In this document: in pieces, positions 19,691 through 28,367 of the stretch
Numbering within the stretch: the stretch's first letter is position 1
How the letters are laid out: every line of letters starts with the position of its first letter
Source of the DNA: Amaricoccus sp003258405
GTDB taxonomy: Bacteria > Pseudomonadota > Alphaproteobacteria > Rhodobacterales > Rhodobacteraceae
Length of the DNA: 64,000 nucleotides
NCBI RefSeq assembly: GCF_043226085.1
Contig: NZ_CP171225.1
Span: 62,001-126,000 of the forward strand
Direction of reading: 5' to 3'
Notes under the pieces: generated by a model
What the model was told of the DNA's origin: nothing
The model's input: the letters and a program-made list of their open reading frames with translations, nothing else
Databases searched by the model: none
Translations under genes and position numbers: made by a program

Positions 19691-19737
19691 TCCCCCAGGG
19701 AGGGCGCTTCCGCGCCCCCCAGGGTCGGGCGCTGCCC
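19675..19737. repeat. perfect 17-bp inverted repeat (strong hairpin)
   Basis: The arm GGGCAGCGCCCGACCCT at 19675-19691 has its exact reverse complement at 19721-19737, separated by 29 bases that can themselves pair (GGGAGGGCGC/GCGCCCCCC). It overlaps the last unit of the tandem array. There is no T-run, so a simple terminator is not indicated. Confidence 0.75.
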
Positions 19738-19978
19738 TCCCCACAGGGCGGACGCGTCAGACAGGGCAATGCTCTTCCCCGCCCCGGGCGCCGACCCGCT
19801 TTTCATCCCGGTCGTGCAGCGCCCCCCGCCCAATACGCGCAGGTGCTTCCTTCCCGCGAAACGACAGCCGCCAGAGAGGGCGCGACGTCCCCTCCCGCCA
19901 CACGGGCAAAAGGCCGGTCCACCCCCGCCATTCATGATATGTTAACTAGGAAAATATAGTAAAAACAAAGGAGTTTTT

Positions 19979-20010
19979 TGATTTTCACGGTGAAACGCCC
20001 CGCTTTCACC
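19979..20010 (-). terminator. terminator-like repeated element after qhpG
   Basis: Read in the qhpG direction it begins 13 bases after the stop codon: GGTGAAA, an eight-base loop GCGGGGCG, TTTCACC, then GTGAAAATC and an A/T-rich run. The 21 bases GGGGCGTTTCACCGTGAAAA(T) recur exactly after znuB near 37220, again in the sense direction of the upstream gene. A rho-independent-like or shared 3'-end element is the simplest reading. Confidence 0.5.
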
Positions 20011-20022
20011 GCCCCCGTGGCC

Positions 20023-21312
20023 TTACAGGAGCGGCGTTTCCTCCCGCGCGAGGAGGGCCGCGAGCCGCTCCGGCGCGAGCCCGAAGCGCGCCCGGCTTTC
20101 GGCCTCCGCCCGACCGTCGCGGAGCATGCGGAAGGCCTCCGCCGCCGGGATCTCGCCGAACCAGCCGATGCCGGCCGGGGTGCGCGGCGTCTTCAGGATC
20201 TCCATCTCCTCGACGAGCCCGCCCCGGACCACGGCCGCCGTCTCGATGCGGATCGCCGGGGGCAGGTCATGGGCGGGCCGGTCGTCCGGGAAGTCCCGCC
20301 GCGCCGCCCAGAACGGCCGATCCGCGAACCGGGTCTCGAGGCGCAGGAAATCGCGCCCGATCCGGGCATTGCGCAGGCAGGTTTCCTGTGCCCGCTCGGC
20401 GAGAAACCGGCGGCAGAGCGCCTCGCTCCCGGCGCCCGGCCGCGCCGCCAGCGTCCGCCGCACCGCCGCCGCCGCCAGCGCGCTCGACACCGCCCAGAAC
20501 TGGCCGTGCCCCGAGAGCGGATCCATCGCGGCAAAGGCATCTCCGACCGGCAGGCAGGCGAGATCGTCGAGCGGTGCGGGCAGCACCGGCGCGGTAGCCC
20601 GCACCAGCGGCGCGCCCTCGAGCCTCGGGTCCCCGAGCTCGGGCGCGCTCGCGGCCAGAGCGGTCCGCAGGCGCGCCTCGGGCGGGAGCGGCGATGCGGC
20701 ATCGACGGTCAGCTGCGCCCAGATCCGCCCGTCGGGCAGCGCCGCCCGCCAGATCCAGCCCTCGGGCAGGGCGCTGATCCGGAGCCCCGGCGCGACCGGC
20801 CCGTGCTCTGGCCCACGCTCCGACAGGACGAAGGCGCAGATCGAGAGGGTCGGCACCGGCCCCCGCCGTGCCGCGGCCTCCGCGCCATGGGCGGCCCGGC
20901 CGCGGGCATCGAGCACCTGCGCCGCCGCGATCCACCGCCCGTCCGCGAGCCTGATCCCGCCCGGCTCCGGCCGCCCGCTGCCGCGGATCTCCTCCGCCCC
21001 CGCCGCGACGGCCGCGGCGCGGAGATGGGCGTCGAGGGCCGCGCGCTCGACCAGGAATTCGCCATTGACCGCCGCGCCGAGCCCCGACCAGTCGGTCTGC
21101 CGGGGCAGGGGGCCGATCAGCCCGTCGAGCCCCTCGAGCAGCCCTTCGCCCGCGAGCCAGCGGTGCAGGCGCGGGCTCATGCCCTCGATGCGCCGGGGTC
21201 CGCGCCCGGGGTCGACGAGGATCACGCGAAGCCCGTCCCGTGCCGCGAGCCGCGCCGAAACCGCCCCCGCCGGGCCGCCGCCCAGAACCGCCAGATCGCA
21301 GGCAAGCCCCAT
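20023..21312 (-). CDS. qhpG: FAD-dependent monooxygenase for QHNDH cofactor formation
   Basis: A 429-residue flavoprotein with the dinucleotide fold at the extreme N-terminus (LAVLGGGPAGAVSARLAA) and the second FAD motif GDAFAAMDPLSGHGQFWAV near residue 270, typical of single-component tryptophan-halogenase-like monooxygenases. In QHNDH loci this protein (QhpG) hydroxylates the tryptophan of the gamma subunit during formation of cysteine tryptophylquinone; the role here follows from that family and location. I took the ATG at 21312 because the Rossmann fold begins right after it; the frame stays open upstream without domain content. It is divergent from qhpA. Confidence 0.88.
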   Translation of the reverse strand: MGLACDLAVLGGGPAGAVSARLAARDGLRVILVDPGRGPRRIEGMSPRLHRWLAGEGLLEGLDGLIGPLPRQTDWSGLGAAVNGEFLVERAALDAHLRAAAVAAGAEEIRGSGRPEPGGIRLADGRWIAAAQVLDARGRAAHGAEAAARRGPVPTLSICAFVLSERGPEHGPVAPGLRISALPEGWIWRAALPDGRIWAQLTVDAASPLPPEARLRTALAASAPELGDPRLEGAPLVRATAPVLPAPLDDLACLPVGDAFAAMDPLSGHGQFWAVSSALAAAAVRRTLAARPGAGSEALCRRFLAERAQETCLRNARIGRDFLRLETRFADRPFWAARRDFPDDRPAHDLPPAIRIETAAVVRGGLVEEMEILKTPRTPAGIGWFGEIPAAEAFRMLRDGRAEAESRARFGLAPERLAALLAREETPLL

Positions 21313-21365
21313 CCGTTCCGTCCCTCTGCTGCTTTCTCCGGCAAGGCTCGCCCTGCGGCGGGCCG

Positions 21366-21428
21366 ATTTCTTGACATTTCCGGCCAATGCCGCCCCGGCG
21401 CCGAGTTTGGCCGGAAATGTCAAGAAAT
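21366..21428. promoter_or_regulatory. 22-bp inverted repeat in the qhpG-qhpA divergent promoter
   Basis: Perfect 22-base arms (21366-21387 and 21407-21428; core TTGACATTTCCGGCC) are separated by 19 bases and lie midway between the two divergent starts. Each arm carries TTGACA on its outward-reading strand. It is the best candidate for the operator through which the AraC-type QhpR controls both transcripts, or a symmetric pair of -35 regions. AraC proteins more often use direct repeats, so the assignment is tentative. Confidence 0.6.
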
Positions 21429-21541
21429 GCGACGCCGGTCTGCATGACGCTCGGGTGACAGCATCACACGCCTCCCCCGGAACACCAGCCGGCGAAGCGC
21501 GCGACACCGCGCCTTCCGCCCAGCCAGAGGAAGACTGCCCG

Positions 21542-23098
21542 ATGAGATCCCCCACCCGCAACGCCCTCCGGACCGGCTGCGCCCTGCTGGCGCTCTGCCT
21601 CGCGCCCGCCGCCGTCGCGCAGGACGGCGCCGAGGTTCTGGAGAACGTCTGCTCCAGCTGCCACGCGAAGACCGCAGACGGCGGCTACGAGCGCATCGAC
21701 GCCGTCCGCAAGACCCCCGAAGCCTGGGACATGACCGTGGTGCGGATGATGCGCAACCATGCCGTCGTGCTCACCGACGAGGACCGCATCGCGGTGGTGC
21801 GCTACCTCTCCGATACCCACGGCCTCAGCGTCGCCGAGACCGACGGCTGGCGCTACATCCTCGAGAAGGAGCCGGTGGCCTCCGACGCGGGCCCCGATCA
21901 GCTCATGACCGAGACCTGCGGCCGCTGCCATTCCTACGCCCGTGTCGCGCTCCAGCGCCGGACGCCGGAGGATTGGGAGCATCTGGTGAACTTCCATCTC
22001 GGCCAGTTCCCGACCCTCGAATACCAGGCGCTCGCCCGCGACCGCGACTGGTGGGGGATCGCGCAGTCCGAGATCATCCCCTATCTCGCCGAACACTACC
22101 CGCTGGGCGAGGCGCCTGCCGCGGCCGAGACGGATCTTTCCGGCACCTGGGTCGTCGCGGGCCGCATGCCCGGCCGCGGCGATTATTCCGGCACCCTCAC
22201 GCTGGCCGCCGCGGGCGACATGTATGACGTGACGATGGCGCTCGATTTCGCGGACGGAAGCACGAGCCACAGCGGCACCGGCCTGCTCCTCGGCGCGGGC
22301 GAATGGCGTGCCGCGCTCAGCAATGGCGAGACCCCGATCCGCCAGGTCTTCGCGCTCACCGCCGACGGCACGCTCGAGGGCCGCTGGTTCGAGACCGAGC
22401 ATGACGTCATCGGCGGCCGCCTCGTGGCGCGGCCCGAAACCGCCGCGCCCGCGATCCTCGCGGTCAGCCCCGCCCATCTTCGCGCCGGCGAGACCGCCGA
22501 GGTGCGGATCACCGGCACAGGGCTTTCGGGCGATCCCGTCCTGCCCGAGGGGGTGAGCGGCGAGGTGGTGCGCGCGAGCGCCGAGGAGGTCGTGCTGTCC
22601 CTCACGGCGGCCGATGCGCTCGGGCCGGTCGCGATCGGCCTGGGCGGGCTCGAGGCGCCCGATCCGCTCGTCGTCTACGACACGCTCGACCGGATCTCGG
22701 TGGTGCCGGAGCTGACCATGGCGCGCATCGGCGGCAATGGAGGCCCGATCCCGAAGGTGCCGGCGCAGTTCGAGGCCATGGGCTGGCTCAACGGGCCGGA
22801 CGGCGCTCCGGCGACCGAGGATGACATTCCGGTCGGCATCTTCCCGGCAGGCTGGTCGGTCGACAATTTCGACGAGGCCGCCGCCGAAATGGAGGACGCG
22901 AAATTCGCGGGCACGATCGACGCGGCCGGTCTCTTCACGCCGGGCGATGCCGGCCCCAACCCGGAGCGGCCGATGTCGACCAACAACGCGGGCAACCTCA
23001 AGGTCATCGCCACCGTCGAGGATGGCGGCGAGAGCCTGACGGGCGAGGCGCATCTCTATGCGACCGTGCAGCGCTTCGTCGACACTCCGATCCGCTGA
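21542..23098 (+). CDS. qhpA: quinohemoprotein amine dehydrogenase alpha subunit (diheme cytochrome c)
   Basis: A 518-residue periplasmic subunit. A Sec signal peptide (cut near APAAVAQ, residue about 27) precedes a diheme cytochrome c domain with CSSCH (37-41) and CGRCH (126-130). The beta-rich remainder fits the immunoglobulin-like/barrel domains of the QHNDH alpha chain (for example SPAHLRAGETAEVRITGTGL). The hemes take electrons from the quinone cofactor of the gamma subunit and pass them to a soluble acceptor. Gene order qhpA-D-C-B-E-F matches the known locus. It is 9 bp upstream of qhpD. Confidence 0.95.
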   Translation: MRSPTRNALRTGCALLALCLAPAAVAQDGAEVLENVCSSCHAKTADGGYERIDAVRKTPEAWDMTVVRMMRNHAVVLTDEDRIAVVRYLSDTHGLSVAETDGWRYILEKEPVASDAGPDQLMTETCGRCHSYARVALQRRTPEDWEHLVNFHLGQFPTLEYQALARDRDWWGIAQSEIIPYLAEHYPLGEAPAAAETDLSGTWVVAGRMPGRGDYSGTLTLAAAGDMYDVTMALDFADGSTSHSGTGLLLGAGEWRAALSNGETPIRQVFALTADGTLEGRWFETEHDVIGGRLVARPETAAPAILAVSPAHLRAGETAEVRITGTGLSGDPVLPEGVSGEVVRASAEEVVLSLTAADALGPVAIGLGGLEAPDPLVVYDTLDRISVVPELTMARIGGNGGPIPKVPAQFEAMGWLNGPDGAPATEDDIPVGIFPAGWSVDNFDEAAAEMEDAKFAGTIDAAGLFTPGDAGPNPERPMSTNNAGNLKVIATVEDGGESLTGEAHLYATVQRFVDTPIR

Positions 23099-23107
23099 GG
23101 TGATGCC

Positions 23108-24541
23108 ATGGGAGATCTGACCCTCATCCGCCACAACGCCCATCGGGTGGATGTCGATGGCCATGCGATGCTGATGCATGTGCCGACGACGAGCCTCTTC
23201 GAACTCGACGCCGCGAGCCGCGACGTCTACGACCTCTTCCGCCGCCATGCCCAGGTCGACAGCGACATCATGCGCAGCGAGCTTGGCGGCCGGCACGGGC
23301 CCGAGGCGCTCGCCGAATGCGTGGAGAGCTTCCTCGCCCTCGATCTCCTGCGGGATGCGGCCACGCCCGAGATCCCGCGCCCGATCGCCAGGGTCGAGGA
23401 GATCCCGCTTTCGACGATCATCCTCAACGTCAACACCGGCTGCAATCTCGCCTGCACCTACTGCTACAAGGAAGACCTCGCGGTGCCCGCGAAGGGCGAG
23501 AAGATGGCCTTCGAGACGGCGCGGGCCTCCTTCGAGCTGCTGATGCGGCAGGCGAGGGACCGCGACCGGGTGAATGTCGTCTTCTTCGGCGGCGAGCCGC
23601 TCTCGAACATGCCCCTCATCCGCGAGGTGGTCGCCTATGCCGGGCCGCGCGCGGCCCGGGAGGGCAAGGTGGTGGATTTCTCGCTCACCACCAACGCGAC
23701 CCTGCTCACCGAGGAGATGGTCGACTGGTTCGACGCGCATCACTTCGCGCTCACCGTCTCGATGGACGGGCCGAAGGCCCTCCATGACGTGAACCGCCGC
23801 ACCGTGGGCGGCAAGGGCACCTACGACGTGGTGGCGACGAAGGTGCGGATGCTGCTCTCGCGCTACCGCAGCCGCCCGGTCGGCGCGCGGGTGACGCTCA
23901 CCCGCGGCGTGACCGATGTGATCGCGATCCACGACCATCTGAAATACGGGCTGGGATTTGCCGAGGTGGGCTTCGGCCCGGCGACCTCCGGTCCGGTCTC
24001 GGTCTTCAATCTCGACGGGCCGGCGCTGGCGCAGGTCTTCGAGGACATGAAGGCCCTCGGGCGGCGCTACACCGAAGCCGCCTGCCGGGGCGAGAACATC
24101 GGCTTCTCGAACATGCACCAGCTGCTGACCGACATCGCCCAGGGCACCAAGAAGGCGGTGCCCTGCGGCGCGGGCCTCGGCATGCTGGCGGTGGACAAGG
24201 CGGGCGATCTGCATCTCTGCCACCGCTTCGTGGGCTCGGACCAGCCGACCTACGGCAATGTGGCCGAGGGGATCGACGTGCCGAAACTCGCAGCCTTCAT
24301 CGAGGGCGCGCAGGATCGCAGCGCCTATGGCTGCCGCACCTGCCGGATCCGCTCGATCTGCGCGGGCGGGTGCTATCACGAAGCCTATGCGCGGCAGGGC
24401 GATCCCTTCGCGCCGGTCTATCACTACTGCGATCTGATGCGGGACTGGGTCGATTTCGGCATCGAGGCCTATGTGCGCATCATGCAGGCCAACCCAGACT
24501 TCTTCCGCAGCCATCTCGAGCCGAGGAAATCCAGGACATGA
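23108..24541 (+). CDS. qhpD: radical SAM maturase forming thioether cross-links in the QHNDH gamma subunit
   Basis: A 477-residue cytoplasmic radical SAM/SPASM protein (PeaB/QhpD family). A small N-terminal domain is followed by the cluster motif CNLACTYC (Cys112, 116, 119; CX3CX2C), then the SAM-binding FFGGEPL. The C-terminal SPASM region has CGAGLGMLAVDKAGDLHLC and CRTCRIRSICAGGC for auxiliary Fe-S clusters. The family joins cysteine sulfurs to Asp/Glu methylene carbons in the gamma subunit. The substrate gene qhpC starts inside its stop codon (ATGA). Confidence 0.96.
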   Translation: MGDLTLIRHNAHRVDVDGHAMLMHVPTTSLFELDAASRDVYDLFRRHAQVDSDIMRSELGGRHGPEALAECVESFLALDLLRDAATPEIPRPIARVEEIPLSTIILNVNTGCNLACTYCYKEDLAVPAKGEKMAFETARASFELLMRQARDRDRVNVVFFGGEPLSNMPLIREVVAYAGPRAAREGKVVDFSLTTNATLLTEEMVDWFDAHHFALTVSMDGPKALHDVNRRTVGGKGTYDVVATKVRMLLSRYRSRPVGARVTLTRGVTDVIAIHDHLKYGLGFAEVGFGPATSGPVSVFNLDGPALAQVFEDMKALGRRYTEAACRGENIGFSNMHQLLTDIAQGTKKAVPCGAGLGMLAVDKAGDLHLCHRFVGSDQPTYGNVAEGIDVPKLAAFIEGAQDRSAYGCRTCRIRSICAGGCYHEAYARQGDPFAPVYHYCDLMRDWVDFGIEAYVRIMQANPDFFRSHLEPRKSRT

Positions 24542-24864
24542 AACATCTCACCCCTGCAAATGCGAAGGCAAAGGCATTCGTCGAAGCCCAGGAGGACGGC
24601 CGCGAGGAAGAGGTCGTCGCGATGAACTCGCTCGTGGGCTGCACCACCTCCTTCGATCCCGGCTGGGAGGTCGATGCCTTCGGCGCGGTGTCCAATCTCT
24701 GCCAGCCGATGGAGGCGGACCTCTACGGCTGCGCCGATCCCTGCTGGTGGCCGGCCCAGGTGGCGGACACGCTCAACACCTATCCCGGCTGGACCGACGG
24801 GGCCGCGAACGTCACCGAGGACTGGCGCAAGCTCCAGTCCGTCTTCCCCGAACCGAAAGGCTGA
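24538..24864 (+). CDS. qhpC: QHNDH gamma subunit precursor (CTQ and thioether-linked peptide)
   Basis: A 108-residue precursor: a 28-residue leader (MKHLTPANAKAKAFVEAQED plus GREEEVVA) and an 80-residue core. Using the published mature numbering, every modified residue is present: Cys7-Glu16, Cys27-Asp33 and Cys41-Asp49 for the thioether bridges, and Cys37-Trp43 for the cysteine tryptophylquinone. The core has the family pattern DPGWEVDAFG, LCQPMEADLYGC and DPCWWPAQV. It is the catalytic subunit oxidising primary amines. The leader has no Sec signal, in keeping with export by the dedicated ABC transporter. The start at 24538 overlaps qhpD by four bases; longer upstream frames lie inside qhpD. 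Confidence 0.96.
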   Translation: MKHLTPANAKAKAFVEAQEDGREEEVVAMNSLVGCTTSFDPGWEVDAFGAVSNLCQPMEADLYGCADPCWWPAQVADTLNTYPGWTDGAANVTEDWRKLQSVFPEPKG

Positions 24865-24868
24865 GCCC

Positions 24869-25954
24869 ATGACGCGACCTCTGCTTTCCGCCCTGCTGGC
24901 CACCACGCTGGTGCTGCCGGGCCTGCCGGTCCGGGCCGCGGACTACCTGCTCGCGCCGGTGCGGCCGAACAAGCTGGTGATCGTCAGCGCCGACAGGATG
25001 GAGATCGACAATGTGGTCGATCTCCCCGAGGACGCCGGGCCGTTGCCGGGCACGCCGGTGGTGAGCGCCGACGGCAAGAGCGCCTTCGTCAACATCCACA
25101 AGTACGAGAGCATCGTGAAGGTCGACCTCGTCAGCGGCGAGACGCTGGCGCGGGTCGACATGAGCTCGGAGGGCGAGCGGGTGAAGAGCCTCTTCGGCCT
25201 GGATCTCTCGCCCGACGGCACCACGCTCGCGGTCTACCAGAGCCCGGTGAAGCTCGGCATGACGAGCTACGAGGTCGAGCCCACCCGCATCGCGTTCTAT
25301 GATGCCGGGACGCTCGAGCTGAAGTCGACGGTCGAGGCACCGCGGCAGATCACGCTCCTGATGTATTCGAAGGACGGGAGCAAGCTCTATGGCATGGGGC
25401 GCGCGATGCATGTCTTCGATGCCGAGACCGGGGCGGAGATCGACACGCTGCCGATCCAGACCTGGGAGGCCGAGACCTATCTCCAGCCCGATGTGCTCGA
25501 TGTCTGGAGTCAGTTCGAGAGCTCCGGCATGATGGTCACGCCCTTCTACACCGCGCGGGCCGACATGAGCCTCGAGGATCCGGAGGCCTGGCGGACGGGG
25601 ATGCTCACGCTCGATCTCGAGACCGGCGCGATGGACATGCGCGAGGTGCGGATCATGGATGTCTTCTACTTCTCGACCGCTGCAAGCCCGGACAAGACCC
25701 GCGCCTACGGGGCCTACAACGTGCTCGAGAGCTTCGATCTGGAGAAGAACGCCTCGATCAAGCGCGTCTCGCTGCCCCACAGCTACTATTCGGTGAACGT
25801 GAGCAGCGACGGAAGCACGGTCTGGCTCGGTGGCGCGCTCTCGGACCTCTCGGCCTATGACGCGGAGACCCTGGAGAAGAAGGGCCAGGTCGACATACCG
25901 GGCGGCGCGTCCATGTCGCTCTCGAGCATCCGGATGTTCACGCGGGACGAATGA
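24869..25954 (+). CDS. qhpB: QHNDH beta subunit (beta-propeller)
   Basis: A 361-residue secreted protein with a Sec signal peptide (LLSALLATTLVLPGLPVRAA, cut near residue 24) and repeating blades of the YVTN-like seven-bladed propeller type (LSPDGTTLAVY, YSKDGSKLYGMG, VSSDGSTVWLGG). In QHNDH the beta subunit forms part of the active-site cavity around the gamma subunit. It follows qhpC after four bases and overlaps qhpE by four, keeping the known locus order. Confidence 0.95.
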   Translation: MTRPLLSALLATTLVLPGLPVRAADYLLAPVRPNKLVIVSADRMEIDNVVDLPEDAGPLPGTPVVSADGKSAFVNIHKYESIVKVDLVSGETLARVDMSSEGERVKSLFGLDLSPDGTTLAVYQSPVKLGMTSYEVEPTRIAFYDAGTLELKSTVEAPRQITLLMYSKDGSKLYGMGRAMHVFDAETGAEIDTLPIQTWEAETYLQPDVLDVWSQFESSGMMVTPFYTARADMSLEDPEAWRTGMLTLDLETGAMDMREVRIMDVFYFSTAASPDKTRAYGAYNVLESFDLEKNASIKRVSLPHSYYSVNVSSDGSTVWLGGALSDLSAYDAETLEKKGQVDIPGGASMSLSSIRMFTRDE

Positions 25955-26616
25955 TGGTCCGGGTGGGCGTGATCGACAGCGGCGGCCCGGCGGCGGAGGC
26001 GGGCCATGCGCTCGGCTTCGCGCCCGACGGGTCCGCGCGCCCGGCGCGGCCGGACCGGCTCGGCCATGGCACCGCCGTGGCAGGGATGATCCGCCGCGCC
26101 GCGCCGGGGGCCGCGATCCTGCATGCCCAGGTCTTCGACGACCGTCCCGTCACCAGCGCGCTGCGCGTTGCCGCCGCCCTCCGCTGGCTCGCGGGGCGCT
26201 CCGCCCGGCCCGATCTCGTCTGCCTCAGCCTCGGGCTCGGCGCCGATCGTGCCGTGCTGCGTGCGGCGATCGCCGAGGCGGTGGAGGCCGGGCTTGTCAT
26301 CGTCGCCGCACACCCGGCGCGCGGCGGGCCCTGCTATCCGGCCGCCTATCCCGGCGTCATCGCGGCGACGGGCGATGCCCGTTGCGGCTGGGACGAGATC
26401 TCGCAACTCGGGCCCGCGCTTTTCGGCGCGTGGTGCAATTCGCCGGAGCGGGGCGGCGGCGGCATGGCCGGCGCAAGCCTTGGCGCGGCGCGGCTCGCGG
26501 GCCATCTGGCGGCGATCGCGGCGGCGGAAGGCGAGCTCTCGTCGCCTGCGGCGGCCCGCGCCGCGCTTGCGCGTCGCGCCGGGCACGTCGGCCCGGAACG
26601 GCGGCGCGCGGGATGA
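25951..26616 (+). CDS. qhpE: subtilisin-like protease removing the QHNDH gamma leader
   Basis: A small 221-residue S8-family serine protease. The triad is visible as Asp9 (VGVIDSG), His39 (GHGTAVAG) and Ser176 (GMAGASLG). It lacks a signal peptide and pro-domain, so it acts in the cytoplasm. In the characterised system QhpE cuts the 28-residue leader of the gamma subunit after the radical SAM step. ATGs at 25951 and 25954 overlap the qhpB stop; either could be used. Overlap with qhpF at the 3' end is ATGA. Confidence 0.93.
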   Translation: MMVRVGVIDSGGPAAEAGHALGFAPDGSARPARPDRLGHGTAVAGMIRRAAPGAAILHAQVFDDRPVTSALRVAAALRWLAGRSARPDLVCLSLGLGADRAVLRAAIAEAVEAGLVIVAAHPARGGPCYPAAYPGVIAATGDARCGWDEISQLGPALFGAWCNSPERGGGGMAGASLGAARLAGHLAAIAAAEGELSSPAAARAALARRAGHVGPERRRAG

Positions 26617-28367
26617 GCGCGCGGCCCGCACCCGGCGCGCGGATCGCCAGCGCCTTTGCCGGGCGGCTTCTGGGGCAGGGGCCGGGCGAGTGGATCGCGC
26701 CGGTGCTGGCCCGCGCGCTGCCCGGCGCGGGGCTCGTTCTTCTGTGCGCGCTTGTCGCGGCGGGGCTCGGGCTTGCCGCACCGATGGTCACCAAGGCGCT
26801 CATCGATCAGGGCATCATGGCACGGGACATGGGCGCGCTCCTGCACTGGGCGGCGGTGAGCTTTGCGGTCGGGCTCGGCTCCGTCGGGCTCGGCATGGTG
26901 AGCGGGATGCTGCATCTGCGCGCCTCCGCCCGCATGCTGGCGGACCTGCGCGGCGTCGTGCTCGGCGCGGCGCTCGCCCGCGATCCGCTGTTGCCCGATC
27001 TGCCGCTCGGGGAATCCGTCGCCCGCATCGACGGAGACAGCGCAGAGATCCAGCGCTTTGCCTTCGACTCGGTGCTGGTCGCGGTCAACGCGGTGTTCCG
27101 GCTTGCGGGCGGCACGGTGCTCATGCTGCTGCTCGACTGGCGGCTCGCGCTCCTGCCGGTGCTGGCGGCCCCGGTCGAGCTTGCCTTTCTCTCCTGGGCC
27201 CGGGACGGCACCAACAGCCGTGCCGAGGAGGCGCGCGAGATGCGCGGCGTGCTGGGCTCGCACATGACCGAAAGCCTCGCGACGCTCGGCGCGCTGCGGG
27301 CCTATGGTGCGGGCGGGCGGCGGCGGGCGGCGTTCGACGGGATGCAGACACAGCAGGTCGGCGTGCTCGCGCGCCAGCGGATGTGGAGCGAGATGGTCGG
27401 TGCGGTGAGCCAGATGATCTCGGCGCTCACCCGTTCAGCCGTGCTGCTTGTCGGCGGCTGGCTGGTGATCCGCGGCGACTGGCCGATCGGCACGCTCGTG
27501 GCCTTCCTCGCCTATGCCACGATGATGTCGGGCCCGCTGCGGAACCTGCTCGGTCTCTATCACGCACAGGCCAAGGCGCGCGTGGCGCTCGACCGGCTCT
27601 CGGGGGTGATCGGCGCGGCGGCGCCGCTGGAGGCGGGGGCAAGTTGCCCGCTCCGGCCGCAGGAGCTCGAATTCGAGGATGCCGCCGCACCCGATGGCGG
27701 GCACGCGCCGGTGAGCTGCACGCTCAGGGCGGGCGAGCGCGTGCTGATCGACGGGCCGTCGGGCATCGGAAAGTCGCGTCTGATGGCGCTGCTCAACGGC
27801 GGCGCGCCGCGGGCGGGCGGGCATGTGCGGATCGACGGGCGGGATGCGGCCGAGATGAGCCTTGCCTCCCGCGCTCTGGCCATCACCCATCTGGCGCAGC
27901 GGCCGGTGATCCTGCGTGGAACGCTTGCCGAGAACCTGCGCCTCGGTGCGCCGGAGGCCCCCGATGTCGCGCTCTGGAATGCGCTGGCCGTCGCCGATCT
28001 CGCGGACTGGGCGGCGGCGCGCGGCGGGCTCGACACCGCGCTCGGCGAAACCGGCAGCGCGCTTTCGGGCGGGTTGCGCCAGCGGATCGCGCTTGCCCGC
28101 GCTCTGCTCCGGCCCTCCGGGGTATTCATTTTCGACGAGAGCTTTTCCGAGATCGATGCCGCCGCCTGCCGCCGCATCCTTACCCGGATCGATGCGGCCC
28201 ACGGTGAACGGCTGCGAATCTTCATTGCCCATGCAGGCCCCGCGCGCGAGGGCGCCTTCACTCAGACGATCGTGCTGTCGGAGGCCGCACCGCTGCGGCG
28301 GAACTCGCTCGGCGACATGCCGTACCAGCGCGCGAAGGCGCGGGAAAACGCGGTCTGGTCGGAATAG
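26613..28367 (+). CDS. qhpF: ABC transporter exporting the QHNDH gamma subunit
   Basis: A 584-residue half-transporter: six-helix membrane domain (about 30-320) fused to an ATPase domain with Walker A GPSGIGKS (381-388), signature LSGGLRQR (484-491), Walker B VFIFDES (504-510) and H-loop IAH (538-540). QhpF is thought to move the modified gamma subunit to the periplasm, since that subunit has no Sec signal. The last ~35 codons run past the usual end of the domain and overlap the 3' end of the convergent qhpR by 106 bp; this tail may be a readthrough extension. Confidence 0.93.
   Translation: MSARPAPGARIASAFAGRLLGQGPGEWIAPVLARALPGAGLVLLCALVAAGLGLAAPMVTKALIDQGIMARDMGALLHWAAVSFAVGLGSVGLGMVSGMLHLRASARMLADLRGVVLGAALARDPLLPDLPLGESVARIDGDSAEIQRFAFDSVLVAVNAVFRLAGGTVLMLLLDWRLALLPVLAAPVELAFLSWARDGTNSRAEEAREMRGVLGSHMTESLATLGALRAYGAGGRRRAAFDGMQTQQVGVLARQRMWSEMVGAVSQMISALTRSAVLLVGGWLVIRGDWPIGTLVAFLAYATMMSGPLRNLLGLYHAQAKARVALDRLSGVIGAAAPLEAGASCPLRPQELEFEDAAAPDGGHAPVSCTLRAGERVLIDGPSGIGKSRLMALLNGGAPRAGGHVRIDGRDAAEMSLASRALAITHLAQRPVILRGTLAENLRLGAPEAPDVALWNALAVADLADWAAARGGLDTALGETGSALSGGLRQRIALARALLRPSGVFIFDESFSEIDAAACRRILTRIDAAHGERLRIFIAHAGPAREGAFTQTIVLSEAAPLRRNSLGDMPYQRAKARENAVWSE

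Larger units (their letters stand above)
19078..20022. other. 945-bp non-coding gap with repeats
   Basis: No gene is supported here. The frames open on either strand are low-complexity Arg/Gly/Pro translations without start sites. The gap contains a tandem array (19140-19690), a 17-bp-arm hairpin (19675-19737), a short AT-rich patch (about 19933-19985), and a terminator-like element just after the qhpG stop. It separates the leucine-catabolism genes from the QHNDH locus. Confidence 0.7.

Noticed and set aside
18983..19744. Repeat protein encoded by the tandem array on the minus strand
   Set aside because: The unit length of about 115 bp is not a multiple of three, so frames shift between units; no start site, and the composition is Gly/Arg/Trp rich.
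21464..24514. A 1016-residue open frame on the minus strand
   Set aside because: Antisense to qhpA and qhpD, whose motifs are unmistakable; the composition is Asp/Arg/His rich with no domain.
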